NCBI GenBank assembly: GCA_030691295.1
Contig: JAUYEQ010000202.1
Location: 1-10,348 of the forward strand
Length of the DNA: 10,348 nucleotides
Direction of reading: 5' to 3'
Origin: Bacteroidota bacterium
GTDB taxonomy: Bacteria > Bacteroidota > Bacteroidia > Bacteroidales > Prolixibacteraceae
This document shows, one piece after another, positions 1 to 7,137 of the stretch. Under the pieces are notes generated by a model that ran no database searches, was not told the origin of the DNA, and worked only from the letters and a program-made list of their open reading frames with translations. The number at the start of each line of letters is the position of its first letter. Positions within the stretch are counted from its first letter, which is position 1. The position numbers and the translations under genes are program-made.

Positions 1-1
1 G

Positions 2-799
2 TTTGGCGGAGGAATGCAGGCAGAATGGATGTCGGGCAATATTTCAAATTTGCTGCACTCCGATTACAGTTATTCCCTGCAAACCATCGACGACGGGCGG
101 AAAGGCGGCATCGCACTCTGGGCGGCTACAAAGAACGACTCGCGGCTGGACGGAATTGACTGGAATCTGACCGATGTGATTTCAATTGATCAAGGCGCAA
201 AAGTTCACCAACTGAAAGCCATGTTTCATATCGTCAATAAGTTGGGAACTGAATTTATACAGCGTTTGGAGAAAGTCGGTGCAACAGATCTGGAGCATTG
301 GATCACTTATGGCAAAGAACAAAAGTACTATTCACTGCGAACCAACGCCGAATTGAACTATCAATTGCTTGTAAAGGATGAGGATAACCAGATGAAATCA
401 CTGTTTAATACAGGTTTGTACTATTCTGCATTCGAAGAAAAATATTATTTGCCTAATGCGAATCAAAACTATTCAAATTTAAAGCTTGCGGCAAGCTACC
501 TGAAATTATTTACCTTTCCGCGGGCAAGCGTTTCCACTGAAATGAAATTCAGTTATCAGTTCAATCTTGATGGCCAACAAAATCTAACAAACGCGAATTT
601 TATAGTGAAAAAAATCTTCATACCCGAATTTATTTATCAGACAGAAAGTTATCTTTCGCCCGGAATTTCATTGGCTTACCAGGTTCCGCTAAAAAAAACT
701 TTCGATAAGTATTTCATAAAAACTGATTTTGACTGGTACCGTTCTGAAAGTGGGCTAACCAGAATTTTTTTCAGTTTTAGCACGGGTTTAATCTTTTAA
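2..799 (+). CDS. DUF6850-like outer-membrane beta-barrel protein (5' partial)
   Basis: The frame is open to the left window edge: codons before the first ATG at 14 read F-G-G-G, so this is the C-terminal part of a longer protein and that ATG is probably internal. About 265 residues are visible. They alternate polar and aromatic/aliphatic residues in strand-like stretches, and the chain ends in ...FSFSTGLIF, a terminal aromatic residue typical of outer-membrane barrels recognised by the BAM machinery. No membrane helix is seen. The overall look and the downstream neighbours match the Bacteroidota family DUF6850 (outer-membrane beta-barrel), which I recognise from memory, without a search. It sits 10 nt upstream of the ABC ATPase and probably shares its operon. 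A role as the outer-membrane part of a transport or envelope system is inferred from context. An unrelated barrel family is the main alternative. Confidence 0.55.
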   Translation, partial: FGGGMQAEWMSGNISNLLHSDYSYSLQTIDDGRKGGIALWAATKNDSRLDGIDWNLTDVISIDQGAKVHQLKAMFHIVNKLGTEFIQRLEKVGATDLEHWITYGKEQKYYSLRTNAELNYQLLVKDEDNQMKSLFNTGLYYSAFEEKYYLPNANQNYSNLKLAASYLKLFTFPRASVSTEMKFSYQFNLDGQQNLTNANFIVKKIFIPEFIYQTESYLSPGISLAYQVPLKKTFDKYFIKTDFDWYRSESGLTRIFFSFSTGLIF

Positions 800-809
800 T
801 TAATTGGGC

Positions 810-1697
810 ATGAACAATGTAATTGAATGCAATAACCTTACACATTACTACGGCAAGAAACGGGTGTACGAAAACCTGAATTTTCATGTCAGCGAAGGAA
901 GCATTCTGGGACTGTTGGGTAAAAATGGTACAGGGAAAACTACTACCATCAATATTTTAAACGGATTTCTTCAGCCCCGCAATGGCGAATGCCTCATTTT
1001 TGGTGAAAATACACAGCATTTGAGTCCCCGCACCAAAGCAAGAATCGGGTTTTTAATTGAAGGGCACATTCAGTATTCGTTTATGAATATTCGCCAAATA
1101 GAGAAATTTTATTCAGGATTTTACCCGAACTGGAAACCTGCTCCTTTTTGGGAACTGATGTCGAAACTGAATGTTACACCGACGCAGAAAATCTCAACCA
1201 TGTCGTGCGGGCAGCGGTCGCAGGTAGCTTTGGGATTGATTCTGGCGCAGGATCCCGACCTGTTGATTCTCGACGATTTTTCGATGGGGCTCGATCCGGG
1301 TTACCGCCGTTTGTTTATCGACTACCTGCGCGAATATGCCAAAGCCGAGAACAAAACCGTTTTTACCACCTCGCACATTATTCAGGATATGGAGCGCCTG
1401 ATCGACGATTTGCTGATCATCGACTTTGACGGGGTGTTGGCTCAAACTTCGGTGAACGAATTTATGGGCAGTTTCAAACGGTTCGATTTTGTGCTCAAAA
1501 ATGACAAAACCGACCTAAAAAAAGCACTGTTTGTGGAAAATCTCGACAAAGTGAAAAATAAGGTTGAGTTATATACTTACTCATCTGAAAGTATCGTGAA
1601 GAAGTATTTGGATGACAACAACATCATAGTCAGCAATTTCGCACAGGTGAAAATGGGGCTTGAAGACGCTTTTATTGGTTTAACCGGAAAATATTAG
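810..1697 (+). CDS. ABC transporter ATP-binding protein (YtrB-like exporter NBD)
   Basis: Cytoplasmic ATPase subunit that would power the permease encoded next to it. With the ATG at 810 the protein has 295 residues. Walker A is GKNGTGKTT (37-45); the stretch containing FYPNW (104-108) resembles YtrB-type exporter NBDs; the signature is MSCGQ (131-135) instead of LSGGQ; Walker B is LLILDD (151-156), so the usual catalytic Glu is Asp156; the D-loop is GLDP (160-163); the H-loop His is H189 in TTSHI. The C-terminal 85 residues after the NBD core are poorly conserved, as in many ABC-2 ATPases. A TTG at 804 would add two residues, but ATG is preferred. The stop codon abuts the permease start, indicating translational coupling. 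The ABC assignment is secure; the substrate is unknown. Confidence 0.93.
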   Translation: MNNVIECNNLTHYYGKKRVYENLNFHVSEGSILGLLGKNGTGKTTTINILNGFLQPRNGECLIFGENTQHLSPRTKARIGFLIEGHIQYSFMNIRQIEKFYSGFYPNWKPAPFWELMSKLNVTPTQKISTMSCGQRSQVALGLILAQDPDLLILDDFSMGLDPGYRRLFIDYLREYAKAENKTVFTTSHIIQDMERLIDDLLIIDFDGVLAQTSVNEFMGSFKRFDFVLKNDKTDLKKALFVENLDKVKNKVELYTYSSESIVKKYLDDNNIIVSNFAQVKMGLEDAFIGLTGKY

Positions 1698-2369
1698 ATG
1701 ATGTGGAAATCTATTGTTTATAAAGAATGGTTAAAAATCAGGTGGTTCCTGATCGGATATACCTTGCTGGGAATTTTGGGCATCGGTTATCTGTTTCTCA
1801 CCGTGAAGCATGGTTTTGCTTTTTCGGGAGGGAAAAATATCTGGAACAGTATTCTGTTTATGGGGCATCAGTTTTTTAGTCCGTTAAAATATGTCCCGCT
1901 GCTGGGCGGATTGACCATTGCCATTGCCCAGTATTTTCCTGAAACGGTCAACAAACGGATCAAGCTAACTTTTCATCTTCCGTTGCGCGAGAATAAAGCA
2001 TTGCTGATGATGCATGCTTTTGGGGCAGTCAGTTTGCTGCTTTCATTCTTGGTTTTCTTCGGAATGTTTACCGGTTTTAGCCTGCTTTATTTCCCGGTTC
2101 AGATGGTGACCGACAGCATAATTTCAATTTTTCCCTGGTTTCTTGCCGGATTTTCGGCCTATTTTCTGGTTGCACTGATTGTTCTGGAGCCTGCCTGGAA
2201 ATTCCGCTTATTTTATTCATTGGTTGGTGGGTTTTTCCTGACCATTTATTTAAATTCTCCGGTTACAGGCGCTTATGACCCGGCAAATTCAGGATTGTTT
2301 GTGTTGACCGCTTTTTTAAGTATTGCGCTTCTGTTTTCAGCGTACAGGTTCAGAAAGGGGGAAATGTAA
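1698..2369 (+). CDS. ABC-2-like transporter permease
   Basis: A 223-residue integral inner-membrane protein, the likely membrane partner of the ATPase just upstream. It begins with a short amphipathic stretch (YKEWLKIRW, residues 8-16). Hydrophobic segments follow near 16-36, 62-80, 102-130, 141-165, 169-187 and 199-216, consistent with six membrane spans. The basic loop between spans 2 and 3 (about 82-101, KRIKLTFHLPLRENK) has the look of the cytosolic coupling loop of ABC-2 exporters. The start ATG at 1698 follows the ATPase stop directly; a second ATG at 1701 is equally possible. Its own stop directly abuts the next gene, so all of these proteins are probably made in fixed proportion. The role as permease rests on topology and neighbourhood; no specific substrate motif is visible. 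Confidence 0.8.
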   Translation: MMWKSIVYKEWLKIRWFLIGYTLLGILGIGYLFLTVKHGFAFSGGKNIWNSILFMGHQFFSPLKYVPLLGGLTIAIAQYFPETVNKRIKLTFHLPLRENKALLMMHAFGAVSLLLSFLVFFGMFTGFSLLYFPVQMVTDSIISIFPWFLAGFSAYFLVALIVLEPAWKFRLFYSLVGGFFLTIYLNSPVTGAYDPANSGLFVLTAFLSIALLFSAYRFRKGEM

Positions 2370-3602
2370 ATGGAAAAAATCAGCAGATATTTACTGGTCT
2401 TTATTGCCATCCTAACATTGGCAATCATTCTTCCCAAATTGTATTGGATGGCTTTCGAAAAACCTGTCCGTAAGCCATTTATTCTGTACAGTTGCATCAA
2501 TGATGATTTTATGATTCACCGCATCAGCGAAAAAACCTGGGAAGACACGCAAGGAAAGCAATATACGCGTGAAGAGTATGAGCAGAAACTTCCGATGATG
2601 TTTGAAAAACAGCTAATTACTTCCGGCTCAATGCCTGATTCAATCAAAGGAATTGCGCTCGATATGCGCACAATTTCTAAAGCAAAATCTTTTTTTCGCC
2701 TGAAAGCCAGCGAAATCGATGCTCCGGTTCCCGGTCTTTATCCACTGTTTGAATCCCAATCAGGACGTGCAAAGCTTGATTTGCCTGAAGACTTTTTCAG
2801 GATTACCTGGAGGATTGATTTTATTGAGGCTGCCACCAACAAGGTTCTCGAAGAAAAAAGCCAACTGTTTTCTGCAGCCTTGTTTCAGAATGGGTTTTCA
2901 TTTCCGGCGATAAAAATTTCGGGCATATCAACTCCGCGAAAATCAGCCGATGAAGGTTATTTTATCGTTGATTCAAAAGATCAGCTTTTCCATCTGAAAA
3001 TGATCAAAGGAAATCCGTATGTAAAGAAAATTGAGGTTCCGGAAGGTTTGAAATTCAGGCATATCAGTTGTGTTGACTTTAAAAACAAGGACTTTTATGC
3101 CTACTTGTTTTCTGATAAAAATGTAATTTACATTTTGACACAGGATGACTATCAACTGATAAAATGGCCGGTTGAGGGATTTGATGCGTCAAACTGCGAC
3201 CTGAAAATTTTTGGCGATTTGTTTAATTATACGGTCGTTGTTGAAGCCGAAGATCACATTAAAGCAATTGCATTGAATCCTGATTATCAGGTTGTCAAAA
3301 CATATACTGAAACCTGGAAGCTGAAGGAAGAACTGACCGAAGGCAAAATATTTGCATTGTTGTTTCCGGCACAGGTTTCGATGACCAGCGATAACAGCAA
3401 ATTTATCCGGTTTTACTTCTCTCTTTCGGAGGGTTTCAACTGGATTTTCCTCAATATATTATTGATGGCATTTCATTTCTTATGGCTTTTCCGGCGAAAA
3501 GTCAAAGTGAAAAATCATCTGACTGATTTGGGAATAGTGGCTATCTGCGGAATTTTCGGGTTTATTGCAATCCACTTTTTCCCGAATAAATTCTTTGATT
3601 GA
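2370..3602 (+). CDS. DUF4857-like membrane-anchored protein
   Basis: A 410-residue protein whose start ATG directly follows the permease stop. It has an N-terminal membrane segment (about 7-28), a large soluble region (about 30-355) and two C-terminal membrane spans (about 357-374 and 387-404) joined by a strongly basic loop (RRKVKVKNH, 375-383). The basic loop suggests that side is cytoplasmic and that the large domain faces the periplasm. The middle of that domain (about 200-330) has repeated short strand-turn units such as DSKDQLFHLKMIKG, suggesting beta structure, perhaps propeller-like. I recognise it as resembling Bacteroidota family DUF4857, usually found beside ABC exporter genes; this is recall, not a search result. 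Molecular function is unknown; it is probably an accessory subunit of the adjacent transporter. Confidence 0.6.
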   Translation: MEKISRYLLVFIAILTLAIILPKLYWMAFEKPVRKPFILYSCINDDFMIHRISEKTWEDTQGKQYTREEYEQKLPMMFEKQLITSGSMPDSIKGIALDMRTISKAKSFFRLKASEIDAPVPGLYPLFESQSGRAKLDLPEDFFRITWRIDFIEAATNKVLEEKSQLFSAALFQNGFSFPAIKISGISTPRKSADEGYFIVDSKDQLFHLKMIKGNPYVKKIEVPEGLKFRHISCVDFKNKDFYAYLFSDKNVIYILTQDDYQLIKWPVEGFDASNCDLKIFGDLFNYTVVVEAEDHIKAIALNPDYQVVKTYTETWKLKEELTEGKIFALLFPAQVSMTSDNSKFIRFYFSLSEGFNWIFLNILLMAFHFLWLFRRKVKVKNHLTDLGIVAICGIFGFIAIHFFPNKFFD

Positions 3603-3613
3603 AATGGCCATTT
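3602..3613. repeat. 12-bp perfect palindrome at the end of the DUF4857-like gene
   Basis: AAATGGCCATTT is a perfect self-complementary sequence that starts in the last base of the TGA stop codon. With no loop it would form a poor RNA hairpin, and no T-run follows, so it is not a convincing terminator. It could be a protein-binding site or chance. Confidence 0.35.
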
Positions 3614-3627
3614 AGTAAATATTGGCA

Positions 3628-3744
3628 GATGCCAGAGGCATCGAATGTTTATAGAAAAATAGATTTGGACATGGGTTCGACCCCAACGGGGTCGTATGTC
3701 TGTGTTCTGAATAGTTTCTATAAACATACAAACCCTCTGGGTTT
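3628..3744. repeat. REP-like symmetric three-hairpin palindromic element
   Basis: This element is mirror-symmetric about position 3686. The central hairpin is CGACCCC (3678-3684), loop AAC, GGGGTCG (3688-3694). It is flanked by a perfect 13-bp inverted repeat, ATGTTTATAGAAA (3645-3657) against TTTCTATAAACAT (3715-3727). Outside this lie two small hairpins with 3-nt loops: GATGCC-AGA-GGCATC (3628-3642) and AAACCC-TCT-GGGTTT (3730-3744). A further GACAT/ATGTC pairing (3668-3672 with 3696-3700) can extend the central stem with a bulge. The outer hairpins correspond to each other on opposite strands (same AGA loop, same distance to the shared core), yet their stems differ at three pairs, all compensated. 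Structure therefore appears to have been conserved over sequence, as expected for REP/BIME-type elements. No T-run is present, so a simple intrinsic terminator is unlikely. No transposase is in the window. Confidence 0.75.
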
Positions 3745-3776
3745 ATGAATTGCAACGCGCATTAAATAAATGCCCA

Positions 3777-3792
3777 ATTCAATTCGTTGAAT
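3777..3792. repeat. Short inverted repeat with TTCG loop before yajL
   Basis: ATTCAA (3777-3782), loop TTCG, TTGAAT (3787-3792). It overlaps the TTG that would serve as the -33 element of the yajL promoter, so it could be an operator or a small hairpin. An adjacent 5-bp repeat, GCATT/AATGC (3759-3763 with 3769-3773), is weaker. Functional meaning is uncertain. Confidence 0.3.
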
Positions 3793-3813
3793 AGTCGCAT
3801 TGGTTTATCTTTG
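3787..3813 (+). promoter_or_regulatory. Putative Bacteroidota-type promoter of yajL
   Basis: The -7 element TATCTTTG (3806-3813) matches TAnnTTTG exactly. A TTG at 3787-3789 lies 16 nt upstream, slightly closer than the usual -33 spacing. Transcription would start near 3820, just before the ATG at 3829. This makes the in-frame TTG at 3787 an unlikely start codon. Confidence 0.55.
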
Positions 3814-3828
3814 AATAAAAAAACTACC

Positions 3829-4380
3829 ATGAATAAAAAAATTGCAGTTCATTTGGCCGATGGCTTTGAAGAGATTGAAGCCATCAGTATTATCGATGTT
3901 TTGCGCAGGGCAGAACTCGAAGTTGTCGTAACATCAGTTACCGGAAAACTCGAAGTAACGGGAGCTCATCAGCTAAAAGTTTTGGCCGATAAATTATTTG
4001 AAGACGTAAATTACGACGATGTGTCCATGATCGTCCTTCCGGGAGGAATGCCGGGAGCTGCAAACCTTGATGCCCATGAAGGTTTGAAGGCGCAGATTGT
4101 AAAGTTCAACAATGAAAATAAACTACTTGCAGCGATTTGTGCGGCGCCGCTTGTTTACGGAAATCTTGGGATATTGAATGGCAAACAGGCCGTTTGTTAT
4201 CCGGGTTTCGAAAAATACCTGAAAGGGGCGGAAATTATGAATCATCCGGTTGCCGAGTCGGGCAACGTAATTACCGGTCGTGGTCCGGGTGCTGCCATTC
4301 AATTTGCCCTTAAACTGGTTGAAAAGCTGGTTTCTGCTGAAAAAGCGGAATTAGTTGCCAGTCAGATGTTAGTGAAGTGA
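3829..4380 (+). CDS. yajL: DJ-1/PfpI family protein (YajL/ThiJ-like)
   Basis: A cytosolic protein of 183 residues, the usual size for single-domain DJ-1/PfpI proteins. The N-terminal KIAVHLADGFEEIEA carries the conserved acidic residue (E17, equivalent to DJ-1 Glu18). VLPGGMPGAANL (69-80) is the PGG turn. The nucleophile elbow AAICAAP places the reactive cysteine at C104 (DJ-1 Cys106), and the RGPG motif (151-154) is present. Family members are linked to oxidative and carbonyl stress protection, and claimed activities include chaperone, glyoxalase and deglycase functions; which applies here cannot be read from sequence. The ATG at 3829 is chosen over an upstream in-frame TTG because a -7 element lies between them. 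It has its own promoter and converges on the minus-strand operon with only 6 nt between stop codons. Confidence 0.9.
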   Translation: MNKKIAVHLADGFEEIEAISIIDVLRRAELEVVVTSVTGKLEVTGAHQLKVLADKLFEDVNYDDVSMIVLPGGMPGAANLDAHEGLKAQIVKFNNENKLLAAICAAPLVYGNLGILNGKQAVCYPGFEKYLKGAEIMNHPVAESGNVITGRGPGAAIQFALKLVEKLVSAEKAELVASQMLVK

Positions 4381-4386
4381 AAAAAA

Positions 4387-6402
4387 TCAGGCAATGGCTT
4401 TGGCAGGAATGCTGAAAGTGAATGCACTTCCTTTTCCCAGCGTGCTTTCAACCCAGATTTTGCCACTGTGTTTATCGACAAATTCCTGACACAAAATTAA
4501 TCCCAGACCTGAACCATCTTCATTGTTGGTTCCTTTTCGTTTGACTTTTGAGTCGATCAGAAACAGGTTTTTGGTATCTTCTTCCGTAATTCCTATTCCG
4601 GTATCGCTTACTGAAACCAATATCTGGCTATTCTCTCTTTTGGCTGAAACTTCAATTTGTCCACCTTCCGGAGTAAACTTTATTGCATTACCAATAAGAT
4701 TTCTCAAAACAGTTTCAATCATTGAAGGGTCGGCAAATATTTCTAATTCAGGATCATTTTCGGCTTTGATTACTATGTTTTTCTGATCGGCCATCGACCG
4801 CAATACACTTAGCGAGTTGTCGAGTATGCGCTGATATTCAACAACAGCAGGGGAAAAGTTTAACCTTCCGGTTTGCGAACGCGACCATTCAAGAAGATTT
4901 TGCAGCAATCGGAAAATGTTATTGGTGGATTGGTGAATGTTGAGTGCAAATTTTCGCCGCGCATCATCGGTAAACCGATCATAGTCTTTGTTCAGGAGAT
5001 AAGAATAGCCCAAAATAGTGTGTAGCGGATTCTTTAAATCGTGGGCTATGATCGAAAAAAATTTATTTTTGGAAGCATTCAGTAATCGTAATTCCTGCTC
5101 GCTTTGTTCAATTACCTGGTTTTTTTCTTTTAACTGCCGATTTGATTTAATCTTGTCGAGGTACTTCATATAGACAAAAAATACAAGCAGTAACAGCAGG
5201 AAGGCAGTTGCCATCCCAAGTTGTTTAAGCTGTTTGTTTTTTCGGAGTTGAATAAGTGTTAATTCTTGCTCTGCTTGCAAACGAACAATTTTATTCTCTT
5301 TTTTTACAGTTTCGTATTGTTTTTCAATAGTCGCTATTTGCTCGTATTTTTCTTTTTGAGCCAAACTGTCAGAATATTGGATGAATAGTTTCATGTGTTT
5401 TATGGCAGTCTTATAGTCTCCGGTTTTCTCATAAGCTTTTGACAATAAATTGTGGCTGGTTGTTTTTATTTTGTAACCTCTGTTGTATTTGTCATTCAGC
5501 TCAATGCTTTGTTCAAATGCATCAATTGCTGATTTGTATTTACCTTGTTTGTATAAAATAATGCCAATTCCCTGCTTGAATTCCGCTTCATACTGGTACA
5601 ATTCCAACTTGCCAAAGATCGTCCATGCTTGTTTCAAATAATCAATTGCTTTATTCATACTATCCGGATAATTCATATAAATACCGGCAATGTTTGAGAG
5701 AGTGGCAGCTTGAAATTCAATATTTTCGTGTAGATCTTTAGCTTTTAGGTAATTACTTAGGGCTGAATCAGGTTGGTTGATGGTTTTATAGATTTCACCC
5801 AAACCATTGTAATTTATGGCCATGCTTGTGAAATTATTAATTGAGGCGTTCAATGCCAATGCTTTACGATAATTCTGAATGGCATCATTCATATTACGCA
5901 TTCGGTTGTGTGTCATTGCAATATTCGAAAGCAATTTTGCTGTGTTTCTTTTGTCATTTTCACACAGTTTCATCCCTTCAATAAATTGAGTAATTGCTTT
6001 ATCTCCCTGATCCATATTGTAATAGCATAACCCAATCGCTTTATGGCAATCGACCATATTCGCAGTGTCTTTAATTTCTGAATAGACAGCCAGTGCTTTT
6101 TGGTATTCTTGTATTGCCTTTTGGTATTCGGTGAAATTGAATAAACTTTCACCTAGATAATACAAAGCCTTGGCCTGAAGCGGAACCTGATTGTTTTTAA
6201 CCGCAAATTGATAAGCCATTTTGCAGTAGGCATTGCTTTTTGCTGAATCATTTTTCAGGCTAAGTGAAAGCTCAAGATACAATTCTGATTTTTGCTTTTC
6301 TGAAGCATTTGCGCATAGCTGCAGCAAGCTATCAACCTGCGATTGAGATGCCGCACCCAAAGCGACAAATAATACCAGAAAAAGCAAAAAAATATTTTTC
6401 AT
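4387..6402 (-). CDS. TPR-repeat transmembrane sensor histidine kinase
   Basis: A 671-residue two-component sensor. Residues 1-20 are a Sec signal peptide or first span (MKNIFLLFLVLFVALGAAS). About seven tetratricopeptide repeats fill roughly 78-346, likely in the periplasm. A coiled-coil-like linker (about 350-394) leads into one membrane span (about 395-415). The HisKA domain has the H-box FSIIAHDLKNPL with phospho-acceptor H454. The ATPase domain has N-box N568/N572 (NLIGNAIKF), G1 DTGIG (600-604) and G2 GSGLGL (630-635), so it looks catalytically intact. There is no receiver domain and no response regulator gene nearby, so it is an orphan kinase whose partner lies elsewhere. The start is the ATG at 6402; a GTG two codons upstream is less likely. 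It follows the exonuclease gene by 12 nt and probably ends the udk operon. The signal sensed is unknown. Confidence 0.93.
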   Translation of the reverse strand: MKNIFLLFLVLFVALGAASQSQVDSLLQLCANASEKQKSELYLELSLSLKNDSAKSNAYCKMAYQFAVKNNQVPLQAKALYYLGESLFNFTEYQKAIQEYQKALAVYSEIKDTANMVDCHKAIGLCYYNMDQGDKAITQFIEGMKLCENDKRNTAKLLSNIAMTHNRMRNMNDAIQNYRKALALNASINNFTSMAINYNGLGEIYKTINQPDSALSNYLKAKDLHENIEFQAATLSNIAGIYMNYPDSMNKAIDYLKQAWTIFGKLELYQYEAEFKQGIGIILYKQGKYKSAIDAFEQSIELNDKYNRGYKIKTTSHNLLSKAYEKTGDYKTAIKHMKLFIQYSDSLAQKEKYEQIATIEKQYETVKKENKIVRLQAEQELTLIQLRKNKQLKQLGMATAFLLLLLVFFVYMKYLDKIKSNRQLKEKNQVIEQSEQELRLLNASKNKFFSIIAHDLKNPLHTILGYSYLLNKDYDRFTDDARRKFALNIHQSTNNIFRLLQNLLEWSRSQTGRLNFSPAVVEYQRILDNSLSVLRSMADQKNIVIKAENDPELEIFADPSMIETVLRNLIGNAIKFTPEGGQIEVSAKRENSQILVSVSDTGIGITEEDTKNLFLIDSKVKRKGTNNEDGSGLGLILCQEFVDKHSGKIWVESTLGKGSAFTFSIPAKAIA

Positions 6403-6414
6403 ATTCACAAAATA

Positions 6415-7137
6415 TTATACAATAAGCATGTTTTCAATCGGAATGATGGGTTCGCCCTTATAGCGCAACATAAGGTTTGCAAGGGCAAGTGTGTCTTTTT
6501 CGCAGTAGCGGATGATCCGGTCAAGATCGTTTTCCTGATAATAAACTTTGGCAACCTGACTTCCGTCGATATCATCTTTCGGAGTCGGGATATTAAATAC
6601 CGCACACAGCAGATCGAGTGAAGTGTAATTTTTATAATCGCCGAATTTCCACATTTGCAGGGTGTCGAGCAGGCGTTCTTTTATTTCCCAGGGTTTTGCT
6701 CCTGAAATGTCCAAAATTCTTGGTATCCTGAGCCCGTTAACTAATGTACGGCGTGCTATGTAGGGATAATCGAATTCCTGACCATTGTGGGCGCACAACC
6801 TTTTCCCGGGATTTGAAGTGAATTTTTCGAGCATGTTGTTGAACTCCGACAGTAGTTTTTTTTCATCATCATTGTGAAACGACTTTACCCTGTAAAACCG
6901 TTCACCGTTTTTCTGGACGATGCCGCCAGCCGAAATGCAGATTATTTTTCCGAATTCGGCATAAATTCCGGCCCTTTCATAAACATCAGCAGCAAGTTGG
7001 TTTTCATTTCTGAAATAACTTGATTTTTTGTCCCACAAATGCTGCATGTGCTCCGGAAGTTCATTTAAAACGGGATGTTGAGGAACTGTTTCAATGTCGA
7101 TAAACAGAATATCCTCCGAGGAAATTGTATCAAACAT
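6415..7137 (-). CDS. DEDDy-type 3'-5' exonuclease (PolB exonuclease-like)
   Basis: A 240-residue cytosolic nuclease domain protein. The four acidic metal ligands and the tyrosine of the DEDDy class are visible: D14 and E16 in FIDIETVP (Exo I), D123 in AHNGQEFDYPYIARR (Exo II), and Y211-x3-D215 in YCEKDTLALANL (Exo III). The pattern fits the stand-alone family related to the exonuclease domain of family B DNA polymerases (Pfam DNA_pol_B_exo2, named from recall). It has no polymerase or helicase domain. It would trim single-stranded DNA or RNA ends; the natural substrate is not known. Its ATG begins directly after the udk stop codon, so it is co-transcribed and probably translationally coupled to udk. 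This gives a nucleic acid/nucleotide flavour to the operon, but no direct mechanistic link is evident. Confidence 0.88.
   Translation of the reverse strand: MFDTISSEDILFIDIETVPQHPVLNELPEHMQHLWDKKSSYFRNENQLAADVYERAGIYAEFGKIICISAGGIVQKNGERFYRVKSFHNDDEKKLLSEFNNMLEKFTSNPGKRLCAHNGQEFDYPYIARRTLVNGLRIPRILDISGAKPWEIKERLLDTLQMWKFGDYKNYTSLDLLCAVFNIPTPKDDIDGSQVAKVYYQENDLDRIIRYCEKDTLALANLMLRYKGEPIIPIENMLIV

Noticed and set aside
804..809. TTG start for the ABC ATPase
   Set aside because: It adds only two residues and an ATG at 810 is available in frame with the family-like N-terminus.
3678..3694. Central GC-rich hairpin as an intrinsic terminator of the ABC cluster
   Set aside because: No T-run follows in either direction, and the hairpin is the centre of a larger symmetric element, so a REP-like explanation fits better.
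3621..3757. Target-site duplication around the palindromic element (ATTGGCA left, ATTGCA right)
   Set aside because: The two copies are unequal, lie at different distances from the hairpins and are too short to separate from chance.
6406..6408. GTG start for the sensor kinase
   Set aside because: The ATG two codons downstream gives a standard signal peptide start and is the more common codon.
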